This document shows positions 36,955 through 48,815 of a stretch of DNA of 64,000 nt, one piece after another. Position numbers and translations under genes: made by a program. The notes beneath the pieces were generated by a model. It was not told where the DNA came from, searched no databases, and saw only the letters and a list, made by a program, of their open reading frames with translations. The stretch comes from Haliotis asinina (Eukaryota; Mollusca; Gastropoda; Lepetellida; Haliotidae), in assembly GCF_037392515.1 (NCBI RefSeq), contig NC_090283.1, positions 35,356,249 through 35,420,248 of the forward strand, written 5' to 3'. Positions within the stretch are counted from its first letter, which is position 1. Every line of letters begins with the position of its first letter.

Positions 36955-39120
36955 CACTACTGACAAACTTTTACATGTCAAACTATTGGTGAATACGCAA
37001 GTTAGATATACCCACACTGATGAACACACAATTGCTAGTTAGATGTACACTCTATTGATGAAAACATAAGCTAGATGAACACTACCGATGACCACACAAG
37101 CTAGATGTGCACACTACTGATGAACAGACAAGTTAGATGAACAAACCACTGATGACCACACAAGATAGATGAACACACTACTGATGACCACACAAGTTAG
37201 ATGTACACACTACTGGTGAACACACAAGTTAGATGTACACACTACTGATGACTACACAAGCTAGATGTACACACTACTGATGACTACACAAGTTAGATGT
37301 ACACACTACTGGTGACCACACAAGTTAGATGTACACACTACTGATGACCACACAAGTTAGATGTACACACTACTGACGACTACACAAGCTAGATGTACAC
37401 ACTACTGATGACCACACAAGTTAGATGTACACACTACTGGTGAACACACAAGTTAGATGTACACACAACTGATGACCACACAAGTTAGATGTACACACAA
37501 CTGATGACTACACAAGTTAGATGTACACACTACTGATGACCACACAAGTTAGATGTACACACTACTGATGACCACACAAGGTAGATGTACACACTATTGA
37601 TTGACACATAAGTTAGATCTACACACTACTGATGACCACACAAGGTAGATGTACACACTACTGATGACCACACAAACTAGATGTACACACTACTAATGAA
37701 CACACAAGTTAGATGTAAACACTACTGACGACCACACGTTATACCGATGACCGATGACCACACTACTGATGACCACACAAGTTAGATTACACACTACTGA
37801 TGAACACATGAGCTAGATTACACACTATTGATGAACACACAAGTTAGATGAACACACTACTGGTGAACAGACACGTTAGATGTACACACTACTGATGAAC
37901 ACACAAGTTAGATGTACACACTACTAATGAACACATAATCTAGGTTGCACACTGTTGATGAACACACAAGTTAGATGTACACACTACCGATGACCACACA
38001 AGTTATATGCACACACTACTGATGACCACACAAGTTATATGCACACACTACTGATGACCACACAAGTTAGATGTACACACTATTGATGAACACACAAGCT
38101 TGGCGGATACACTTATGATGAACACACAAGCCCGATGAACAAACTTTTGATGACCACACAAACTTGATGAACACAATATTGATGAGCACACACGGGTTAG
38201 ATATGTACATTATTGATGAACACACAAGCCTGATGAACAAACTTTCGATGACCACGCAAACTTGATGAACACAATATTGATGAACACACACGGGTTAGAT
38301 ATGTACATTATTGAAGAATACACAAGCCAGATGTACACTCTATTGATGAGCACACAAACTAGATATACACACAACTGCTCAAGACATGTTGGATTAGCAC
38401 ACAGGTTAGATGTACACACAATTGATGAACACACTGGTTAGGTGAATACAGAGGTTAGATGTACACACTATTGATGAGCACACGGGTTAGATGAATACAG
38501 AGGTTAGATGTACAGATGACTGATGAACACACGGGTTATATGTAAATACAACTGATGAACAAACTAGTTAGATGTACACACAGGTTAGATGAATACAGAG
38601 GTTTGATGTACACACAACTGATGAACACACAGGTTTTATGTAAACACAACTGATGAACACACTGGTTATATGTACACACAATAGATGAGCACACAGGTCA
38701 AATGTACAGACTGGTTATATGTACACACAACTGATATGTACACACAATTGATGAACACGCATATTAGATGAATACACTGGTTATGTGTATGCACAACTGA
38801 TGAACACACGGGTTAGATGTACACACTAGTTAGATGAACACACAATTAATGGCCACGTAGGTTAGCTGAACACACTATTGATGAACACACAGGTTAGATG
38901 AACACACTATTGATGAATACACAGGTTAGATGAGCACAGGATGGATGAACACACAGGTTAGCTGAACAAACTATTGATGAACACACAGGTTAGATGTACA
39001 CACTATTGATGAGCACACGGGTTAGATAAACACACTATTGCACACAAACTAGATGAACAGACTGTTTATGCATATACGGATGAGATGTCAAACTATTGAT
39101 GAACACACAGATAAGATTAC
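36955..39120 (+). repeat. Minisatellite, ~32-bp unit
   Basis: About 65 units are built on CACACAAGTTAGATGTACAC and ACTACTGATGAC. The centre (about 37100-37700) is the most homogeneous. From 38100 rightwards the units vary in length and swap TGATGACCACACAAG for TGATGAACACACAGGTTAG-type variants. A pair of longer duplicated blocks at about 38100-38210 and 38215-38310 contains AAACTTGATGAACACAATAT. Open frames inside are artefacts. Confidence 0.94.
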
Positions 39121-39568
39121 ATGACTACCGATAAATACAGCTATTTATTTCACTCCCATATTCCTTGGCAAAATTGCTAATGTCATCAGCAATTTCTTTG
39201 AAATAACATGTTAATTTGGTCAATTACTTACAAGTTGCAGACAGAATAAAACTGATTTCATGGCGATAATCCTCATGCATGTCCTTGCATAGCACGTATG
39301 GGCATGCCGTGTTGCAACATGAGGAACAAATATTGACATTAACGATGAGACTTATTTCCATGGTGGTGCATGAGGTGGAGATAATCTGCCTTATTGACTG
39401 GAACATCAAAGCTGTTGTAGGTACTGGACAGCTGCCGGCCGGAACTAACGGCGGCAATGTATTAATGAGGTACATATCGCCAGCGGATAGCCTGCGCTAA
39501 TTTACACATACTCGTCTCTTACATTTCACTGTCATTGGACATCTGAAATATGAGCAAGCTATACAAAC

Positions 39569-39700
39569 GATAGGCAAATATTTGCAGAAAGAGTGCAGTG
39601 TTAATTACAATTATGCACACGTGTCTTCTAATGCAAGTCGTTTGGTCTGAAATGAATGTGTGCGTGCGTGCGTGCGTGCGTGCGTGCGTGTGCGATATCT
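39569..39700 (+). repeat. Diverged dispersed repeat, copy A
   Basis: The segment from TAGGCAAATATTTGCAG through ACGTGTCTTCTAATGCAAG and TTTGGTCTGAAATG to a GCGT-rich microsatellite aligns collinearly with 42253-42390. It is an unclassified interspersed repeat or old duplication. Confidence 0.6.
39656..39694. repeat. (TGCG)n microsatellite
   Basis: About nine copies of the TGCG tetranucleotide flanked by TGTG steps. Confidence 0.93.
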
Positions 39701-40389
39701 GCCTGTCTGTTACTATAATGGAAGCCTTGTTATTAACAGGCAGTAAATGTGGCTATTGTAAACGCATCCATATTAACAGTAAATCATCATACATGGTCTT
39801 TCTCTGTTCCACTGTTTCCACATGTGTTGTTACCAAGTGATTTGTCTTTCGATCCTTTCGTTTATGAGTATACTTGAATCAAGCCCTCTAGGATACACTT
39901 GTTCCCTGATGTAATTGTCTGCCTACAAGAGTATAACGAATCTTACCCATGGCAATCTAAACTCGCAATCAGAATATGACATGAAGTGTCTGATAAAACA
40001 TGCCTTGCCATAGAGATTGAAATTACGTTGATTGTTCGTTAGTGACTTTTAAAGAGGCTGCGTTAGGCATTTGTGTATTCGCGTGCCCGCTGACGAAACG
40101 CAGTGACGTGATAATTGCCAGGTTACGTCTTTGCGCCAGCCGATTGTGTCCTGCTTTGTCCATGCGAGCCCTGGTCGTCATCTGTGGCTAATTTACCTCA
40201 TTTGCCGAGCGCGGCGCACTTATTTTCCATCTTGCAGCGAGGAAGTTGGGCTGTTATTCAGCCGTGTTTTCATATTGAATCATTATGTGTCATTTCTACC
40301 CTAGACCCTGTTTATTGCCTTCCGATCCGGCAAGACGTCAAATGAGGATTTTTGAGAAAAATATTAACACGGATAATAAAATGAGAGCC
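39701..40389. other. Single-copy stretch, possibly conserved
   Basis: No gene is supported. The section at 40030-40345 is GC-balanced, CpG-containing and free of repeats. An 80-codon and a 76-codon open frame there are not recognised. Confidence 0.35.
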
Positions 40390-41060
40390 AGTAAAGAGAG
40401 CTGGATGGCAACACCATCACGTGGAATGACCCAGGAGACTGGAGTGAGAAGGGTGTATGAGTGTTGGTGTGAGGGTGGGGGTGGTGAAATCACTGGGTCA
40501 TGGTGATATACTGGGGAGCTTGCATTTGAGAATAAGTGAGACTTGGTGTGATACGAGAAACTGGTGAGCGTAAGAGAGGAAGATGGGGTGAGACAAGAGA
40601 TATACAGAGTGGAGGGAGGTAGAAAGTAGGTAAGATAGGATGCTGGGGTGAGAGACGAGGTATCGAGGGTGAAACGGGAGACAGAAAATAGGTGAGGAGG
40701 AGAGACTATGGTGAGACGAGATATACAGTGTGAGACAGGGGACAGAAAGTAGATGAGACGAGAGGCTGGGGTGAAAAAAGAGATGCAGAGGGTGAGACTT
40801 GAGACAGAAAGTATGTGAGAGCTGAGGCTGAGTTGATGACAAGATATATAGATCAATGATGAGACAGGAGACAGAAAGTAGGTGAGATAAGAGGCTGGGT
40901 GAGAGAAAAGATATGGGGGTTGAGATGTAACATTGATGAAAGGTGAGAGGGGGCGAGAGAAGAGAAACAGAGAGTGGGATAGGAGATTGATGGAAGGTGA
41001 GAGAGGAGCCTGTCAGTGAGGTGGCGGGCTGAGATGAAACAGGAGTCTCATCTCAGGAAG
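40390..41060 (+). repeat. Purine-rich tandem repeat, ~55-60-bp degenerate unit
   Basis: About ten degenerate units contain GAGACAGAAAGTAGGTGAGA, GAGGCTGGGGTGAGA and AGATATACAGAGTG. The plus strand is strongly purine-rich, so the minus strand shows spurious 172- and 114-codon open frames. Confidence 0.85.
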
Positions 41061-42252
41061 GTGTAATTTGACCCTGAGGGAAGATGAGTCTTTAGACTTA
41101 GGAGGATGCATGTGACCCGAAGTGGGGAAAGTTGGGGAGACTGAGGATGGTGAAGTTTGGGAGAGGACAGAGTGCTTATCATCACGTGAACAAATCAGCA
41201 ACCTATGATTAAGTTTTTGCATTTTTAATTTTAAGCCTCCAGGACGGTACGATCGCGTGCAATATGCATCCACTGTGTGATGCTAGTCGCTCTAATGGAA
41301 CACTCACGAATCCTTAAGTGATTTTGCGTACTTCCATTCCTGGATTTAATGTAGCCAAAATGAGAAACATGATGCCGACCTAGGGCGACAGACTGGGCCG
41401 GGGACATAGGGCATGATACGGCAGCCCGACAGCCCACTGTCTGTACCTTGTAGCGTCATTATCTGCAGAGAGCAGAGAGCGAAAGGTACCTCTTTATCAG
41501 TTTTAGACTGAGTGCACGGGAAATCAAATGGAAATTATATTAACCGTGTTATTGGAAAGCATACGGTTGGCGTGCACAAATCGCCGTGACAAGATTCAGT
41601 TACTGAAATATCGAAACATGAATCAATATAATTGAATACGGTTTACCGAAAGCGTCTATAGTCAACGCGTTATGGATGCTCTCACTGTCTCCAATCATTT
41701 TATTGAAATAAATAAAGTCTGTCTAGACGATTCTCTTTATCCATGCTATTTGTGCTATTTCCAGTCTCATTATGCTTCCACCAAACAGGGAGAAATACAT
41801 TCATCGAATGTGCTGGCAACATCGCATGGCCGCGCGGCCTTCCTTCGCTCACATACACACCTAAAATATTCCTAAAAAATAAATTTAATCGATCACATGT
41901 TTCTAGCTATGTTTACTTTTTAAAGTTTACTTAGAGAATATATGCCCGGACTAACCGACTGTGGCGTTGCCTCTACAGCCTCTATATACATATATACATA
42001 TGTATTTTTACAAACATATGCAGTCAATGTTGGTCTGGAGTTGTTGCAGAACTGACCTTGCTAAATAACTATTTATAGATAATTACAGATTACATACTGC
42101 AGAGTTGCGGTTACCACATTATTTGAAGTATGGGTGATAGTACCTTTGAAGAAAAAACATACAGTGCATATCGGGTCACAATAGTCGGTCTTTCAGAGTG
42201 TCCTTCAACTTTTTGTCTCTTCTGTGTCTGATAGGAGTGCAGGTATATACAC
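41061..42252. other. Single-copy non-coding stretch
   Basis: No supported gene. Open frames are 86 codons or less. Confidence 0.45.
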
Positions 42253-42390
42253 GACAGGCAAATATTTGTGGAAAATCAGCAATGTTAATTGAGCTAACGT
42301 GTCTTCTATTGTAAGCCATGTTGTTCTAAAATGTCTGTGCCTGTGTCTGTGTCTGTCTGTCTCTATGTGTGTCTGTGTGTGTCTGTGTGA
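42253..42390 (+). repeat. Diverged dispersed repeat, copy B
   Basis: It matches 39569-39700 through CAGGCAAATATTTGTGG, AATGTTAATT, ACGTGTCTTCTATTGTAAG and TGTTGTTCTAAAATG, and ends, like copy A, in a TG/TCTG-rich microsatellite (42330-42390). Confidence 0.6.
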
Positions 42391-44984
42391 GCTATAGTGT
42401 CAGAAATGGCATTTTAAAGAATATTTATCAATGAGTCGTTATTTACAAATACAATTTTTGGCATATTTTAGTCGTGCGTTGTTACCAATTATATCATAAC
42501 ATGTCACTCATCTTCTAAGATATGTCTCACAAAAAGGGCAGAACCTTTAATACTTACTTTTTCTCTTTTCTTACAAGCATTCTTCGTGATTTTAATCTAC
42601 ATAAACCTTAAAAGTGATCATATCTTCTGCAGTCTTCATTATGTATAGCCGAAATTTTGTTTTAAGGATAGAGAGAGAGAAAATAAATTTGAATAGTCAT
42701 TTACCACCGAAATAATAGACTAAATATCACACTCTTTGCGAGAATTGTGAACTTAATAAATCAGCCTTTACAATAGTTTGGAAATCCGATGCAAAAATTA
42801 GAAACTGCAGACTAATCTTTCAGCTTGAGTTACCTGTACCTTACTTCCATTTTCATCCATTCTCTTTCACAAAAGTAACATTGTTTGCGGTGTTCATACA
42901 TTCATGTTTATACTTACAACAATTTACACCAATACTTTAACATTAAACATGATACCGAGCATTCAGTTACCATAGCAATTTGTCATGTATGAACACCAAC
43001 ACCAAAAACCTTTTCATAACATTGAAAGTAAATCGGCCAGCTTGTCATGGTAACCACATATCTCGAGGTTCAAGGTGACAATCTTACATCCACTTTTCAG
43101 TCTTCATTCTACCCCTTTTACGGAAAACTCTGTACAAAATGTCCATAACACATCTATGTTCGCCTCTGAGCATATGCTATAAACATCACGCAGTACAGAA
43201 ACCATTGTACCCCCAGTAGTGTTTACAGCAAGACATGCTATAAAAGGTATATGTTTACTAAATCAAATGCTTAATAGAAATCAGGAAAAATACACAATAC
43301 CGAGCCTTTGACAATGACAGATATTTCTTGATTAGTGACTGCAGGGTAAACACATTGTCAACAGTAGCACATAACCACCCTGACACTCTGGCTTCAGGTG
43401 AAATGAATCTGCAAATAATTGACGCCTATAATTTACGATGTGAGTAAATATCTTCCCACACATATCCATTGAAGAATTCTTCTGAGTTAAAATACGGTTG
43501 AACAGGTAGATGCAAGGAGGTTAAAACACATCTCCATATTTTTGTGCTAGTCCATCAGATCCAGATGTTTGGCCAACTTTTAAAGCAGATGTTGCTTTCA
43601 ATGATTATTCCATCAATACTTGTGTCATTTTTCAGTTATCGGCGTGATCATGTACAGGGGAAATTTCGTTTTAAGAAATGTATTCTTCAGCAAAGAATAT
43701 ATTGATCTATGATCTATGATCTATGATCTACCCCTATTACGGGAAACTCTGTGTTACACATATACGAATCTGACGAGAATTGTAAGTACCGCTACTTGCA
43801 CTACGCGAGCTTATACTCCGTGCACATCGGTTTTTAAGTTCAGAAATCAGTAAGGTTTTCATTATCAACCTTTCCTAAATTCACACCGAATATTCATGCA
43901 AAACATTGGTTTTGTTAACAGCTGAAAGTTCGCCTGATGGATAAACCTACTCTGTCTCTCGGTAGTCCCACTGCATGTAAGATATGTCCTATAATATTTG
44001 AAACCTCATGCGACAACGCTTGGTCCCAAATTAAAATTTAGATTTAAGATTTTAATCATAAAGATTCTTGTTTCTGAATGAAAGATATTGTCTAAGTGTT
44101 CCCTCCCATCGGACGATGAACAACAAAACCAGTGAAGCTGTTGAAACAAAGGAAAATCAATTGTAGAAAGATGACATAAGTGACAAAGCTTCAGGTGTTG
44201 ATAACAAAGGCTCAATCTAAGCAGCACTAATGAGTAATCAGGGCGTACCACGCTCTTCAAACAGAACACATAATAAAGCTACGGGTTTTACGATCCGATG
44301 CAACTGTACCAAAGATTACTGCCATGTAAATCTCGACTCGTGGAGACTGACACAAGACATAAAATACAAAATTGTGAATTATTTATCGGAAAAATCTCCC
44401 GGACGACCGGTTAACGCTAAAGAACGTTCGTGGGTCGTGACTGAAATATTCTCTTTTAAGTTGGATACAACGGGGGAAAAACCATATTGCACGGCCCAGC
44501 TCGCGTGACGAACACAGTGCAGACACAGACGCAGGAGACTGAACGTGGGTTATGGCCCTTTAATGGCTATTCCGTGATTCCAGTGTTATGATAAAACAAA
44601 GACAATTGATTACTGGATCCTACAGAGCGATATTAGCTTAATCTGAAGCAGTTTAGGGTGTAGCACAGAGATGTTCATCTCAGGCGCCAATCAACAAGTA
44701 CAGCGGCATGCATAGGGGATGTGTTCAGGTGGAATCAATACCGAGGGTAGTGCACGTGTTGCACGTTCATGACGTGTTGTGCACAGTACCGGGTTCTTTT
44801 CCTTAGCTGGTTCTATAATTAGTATAAACTGTTGCTGGTTCTCTATTTCGGTACTGCTTCCAAAATAACGCAGATTTGTGTCTTAACTAGGACATGTCAT
44901 GGACACAATGTCAACATGACTCGTGGATATCAACGGGGAAATGTCAGCAAAGATCGTTGAGCGAATGTTAGGACGGATATCTTG
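42391..44984. other. Single-copy non-coding stretch with minor repeats
   Basis: No supported gene. The longest frame is 92 codons (44230-44508 plus), not recognised. A short (GATCTAT)n run lies at 43703-43731. It is followed by CTACCCCTATTACGGGAAAC, which resembles a word near 43110-43135. A 14-bp inverted repeat (GGTGTTCATACAT at 42889 and its inverse at 42984-42997) is present. Confidence 0.4.
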
Positions 44985-47812
44985 TCGGGTGGAGAAAAAA
45001 ATGACAACATGATTCGTGGAGGGTGGAGAAAACGTGACGTTGGATCTTCTAGGGTGGAGAGGATGACAAAGTGGATCTTGGAGGGTGGAGAGGATGACAA
45101 GGTGGATCTTGGATGGTGGAGAGGATGACAACATGGATCTTGGAGGGTGGAGAGGATGACAAGGTGGATCTTGGAGGGTGGAAAGGATGACAACGTGGAT
45201 CTTGGAGGGTGGAGAGGATGACAAAGTGGATCTTGGAGGGTGGAGAGGATGACAAGGTGGATCTTGGAAGGTGGGGAGGATGACAACGTGGATCTTGGAG
45301 GGTGGAGACGATGACAACGTGGATCTTGGAGGGTGGAGAGGATGACAACGTGGATCTTGGAGGGTGGAGAGGATGACAAGGTGGATCTTGGAGGGTGGAG
45401 AGGATGACAGCGTGGATCTTGGAGAGTTGAGGGGATGACAAGGTGGATCTTGGAGGGTGGAGAGGATGACAAGGTGGATCTTGGAGGGTGGAGAGGATGA
45501 CAAGGTGGATCTTGGAGGGTGGAGAGGATGACAAGGTGGATCTTGGAGGGTGGAGGCGATGACAAAGTGGATCTTGGAGAGTTGAGGGGATGACAACGTG
45601 GATCTTGGAGGGTGGAGAGGATGAAAACGTGGATCTTGGAGGGTGAAGGCGATGACAAAGTGGATCTTGGAGGGTGGAGGCGATGACAACGTGGATCTTG
45701 GAGGGTGGAGGCGATGACAAAGTGGATCTTGGAGAGTTGAGGGGATGACAAAGTGGATCTTGGAGAGTTGAGGAGATGACAACGTGGATCTTGGAGGGTG
45801 GAGACGATGACAACGTGGATCTTGGAGGGTGGAGGTGATGACAACGTGGATCTTGGAGTGTGGAGAGGATGACAACGTGGATCTTGGAGGGTGGAGACGA
45901 TGATAACGTGGGTTTGCAAAGGTGGAAAGGATATTAGTAGAGGACGAAAACGTGGATCTTGGTGGGTGGAGAAGATGACAACATGGATCTTGGAATGTTG
46001 AGGGATGACAACGTGAATCTTGGAAGGTGGAGAGGATGATAACGTGGATCTTGGAGGGTGGAGAGGATGACAAAGTGGATCTTGGAGGGTGGAGAGGTTG
46101 AAAACGTGAATCTTGGAGGGTGGAGAGGATGACAAAGTGGATCTTGGAGGGTGGAAAGGATGACAACGTGGATCTTGGAGGGTGGAGACGATGACAACGT
46201 GGGTCTTGGAGGGTGGAGGCGATGACAAAGTGGATCTTGGAGGGTGGAAAGGATGACAACGTGGATCTTGGAATGTTGAGGGATGACAACGTGAATCTTA
46301 GAGGGTGGAGAGGATGACAAAGTGGATCTTGGAGGGTGGAGACGATGACAACGTGGATCTTGGAGGGTGGAGAGGATGACAACGTGGATCTTGGAGGGTG
46401 GCGACGATGACAACGTGAATCTTGGAGGGTGGAGAGGATGACAAAGTGGATCTTGGGGGGTGGAAAGGATGACAACGTGGACCTTGGAGGGTGGAGACGA
46501 TGATAACGTGGGTCTTGGAGGGTGGAGGCGATGACAAAGTGGATCTTGGAGGGTGGAAAGGATGACAACGTGGATCTTGTAATATTGAGGGATGACAACG
46601 TGAATCTTGGAGGGTGGAAAGGATGACAAAGTGGATCTTGGAGGGTGGAGAGGATGACAAAGTGGATCTTGGAGGTTGGAGAGGATGAAAACGTGAATCT
46701 TAGAGGGTGGAGAGGATGACAAAGTGGATCTTGGAGGGTGGAAAGGATGACAACGTGGATCTTGGAATGTTGAGGGATGACAACGTGAATCTTGGAGGGT
46801 GGAGAGGATGGCAAAGTGGATCTTGGAGGGTGGAGAGAATGAAAACGTGAATCTTGGAGGGTGGAGGCGATGACAAAGTGGATCTTGGAGGGTGGAAAGG
46901 ATGACAACGTGGATCTTGGAATGTTGAGGGATGACAACGTGAATCTTAGAGGGTGGAGAGGATGACAAAGTGGATCTTGAAGGGTGGAGAGGATGACAAC
47001 GTGGATCTTGGAGGGTGGAGAGGATGACAACGTGGATCTTGGAGGGTGGCGACGATGATAACGTGAATCTTGGAGGGTGGAGAGGATGACAAAGTGGATC
47101 TTGGGGGGTGGAAAGGATGACAACGTGGATCTTGGAGGGTGGAGACGATGATAACGTGGGTCTTGGAGGGTGGAGGTGATGACAAAGTGGATCTTGGAGG
47201 GTGGAATGGATGACAACGTGGATCTTGTAATATTGAGGGATGACAACGTGAATCTTGGAGGGTGGAAAGGATGACAAAGTGGATCTTGGAGGGTGGAGAG
47301 GATGACAAAGTGGATCTTGGAGGGTGGAGAGGATGATAACGTGAATCTTAGAGGGTGGAGAGGATGACAAAGTGGATCTTGGAGGGTGGAAAGGATGACA
47401 AGGTGGATCTTGGAATGTTGAGGGATGACAACGTGAATCTTGGAGGGTGGAGAGGATGGCAAAGTGGATCTTGGAGGGTGGAGAGAATGAAAACGTGAAT
47501 CTTGGAGGGTGGAGAGGATGACAAAGTGGATCTTGGAGGATGGAGACGATGATAACGTGGGTTTGCAAAGGTGGAAAGGATAGTAGTAGAGGATGAAAAC
47601 GTGGATCTTGGTGGGCAGAGATGATGACAATGTGGATCTTGGAGAATGGAGAGGATGACAAAGTGAATCTTGGAGGGTGGAGAGGATGACAGCGTGGATC
47701 TTGGAGGGTGGAGAGGATGACAGCGTGGATCTTGGAGAGCTGAGAGGATGGCAACGTGGATCTTGGAGGGTGGAGAGGATAACAATGTGGGTCTTGAAGG
47801 GTGGGGATGACG
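44985..47812 (-). repeat. Large minisatellite, 31-bp unit, ~90 copies
   Basis: This is the longest array of the window. Plus-strand units contain GATCTTGGAGGGTGGAGAGG and ATGACAACGTG. Base changes separate subfamilies (AAAGTG, AAGGTG and AACGTG ends; AATGTTGAGGG short units). The minus strand of the unit contains no stop codon in any frame. Because 31 is not a multiple of three, frames of 915, 655, 432 and 254 codons with a 31-residue periodicity (SSSPPSKIHVV... type) lie over one another. I do not annotate these as genes. A block of about 648 bp is duplicated in tandem (46.2-46.9 and 46.85-47.55 kb), and a distinctive GGGTTTGCAAAGGTGGAAAG unit occurs at 45910 and 47561. Confidence 0.96.
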
Positions 47813-48540
47813 TATTGAAATTCTGTTGTAAGAATAATGATATTTATACATTTTTGCATTATCGTGCTGTTCACACGAAGCAGTGTTGGCTCTTTTCGCA
47901 TCGTGAAATTTCCTTCAAATTATGTTTATAGATTCATATCCACAGCTCATAGCAGGGATGGTAACACTACCTGCTCACGAGCGTGTCGTCCGTACCACGC
48001 CATCCAAACCTGGGTTTTTAGTGTATATTGAAAAGAAATACATCGGTAAAGAGAACATGACACGTACTTTAAAGTACCAGGTGACACCGGCATCTCCAGA
48101 CCACGGGGAGCACGGTGACGGCGTGTCAGTAGACGCTGCTTGGAATCACAAGGCGTCCCTACCACAGGGGATACCTTCAGATGCTTTCTAGAAGATACCG
48201 CTCTGCCAAAACTCAACAAATGCTATTTTTTCAGTCGGCACGCGCGTGCAAACTTCAACACATCGCAGGAATTGGGGGAATGATTTCTCTCTTGTTTTAG
48301 ACTGATATGATGCACATGTTGACTGTCAGAACAGCCGCCACTCACCTCTAAAGATCTTTCGATAACGACACGAGGTTGTGTGCTAATGTGAAATACTTGC
48401 ACCATTACATTGCTGTCCGACTATTTGATATTTTCTTATCACCCTTATAGGGAAAGGGCATTTTCCTTTCTTTTCATACCAGTGCTGTAAGACCTATACA
48501 CCTAGCTAGTTTAAACGTCATCAGTTATAAACTCCAACCA
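47813..48540. other. Single-copy non-coding stretch
   Basis: No supported gene. Open frames of 84-90 codons overlap on both strands without recognisable content. Confidence 0.45.
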
Positions 48541-48815
48541 GTCCTGCTGGACCCACGGGCCTTGTCTACACTTCATCTGTCATCAGCTGCAACACCAAGC
48601 ACTGCTGGACCCACGGGCCTTGTCTACACTTCATCTGTCATCAGTTGCAACATCAAGCACTGCTGGACCCACGGGCCTTGTCTACACGTCATCTGTCATC
48701 AGTTGCAACATCAAGCACTGCTGGACCCACGGGCCTTGTCTACACTTCATCTGTCATCAGTTGCAACATCAAGCACTGCTGGACCCACGGGCCTTGCCTA
48801 GACGTCACCTGTCTT
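48541..48815 (+). repeat. Tandem repeat, 58-bp unit, about 4.7 copies
   Basis: Near-identical units contain CTGCTGGACCCACGGGCCTT, GTCTACACTTCATCTGTCAT and CAGTTGCAACATCAAGCA. High identity suggests recent amplification. Confidence 0.95.

Noticed and set aside
44883-47630. 915-codon minus-strand open frame
   Set aside because: It coincides with the 31-bp minisatellite, is open in all three minus frames and has a 31-residue period set by the DNA unit. Nothing indicates selection on the protein.
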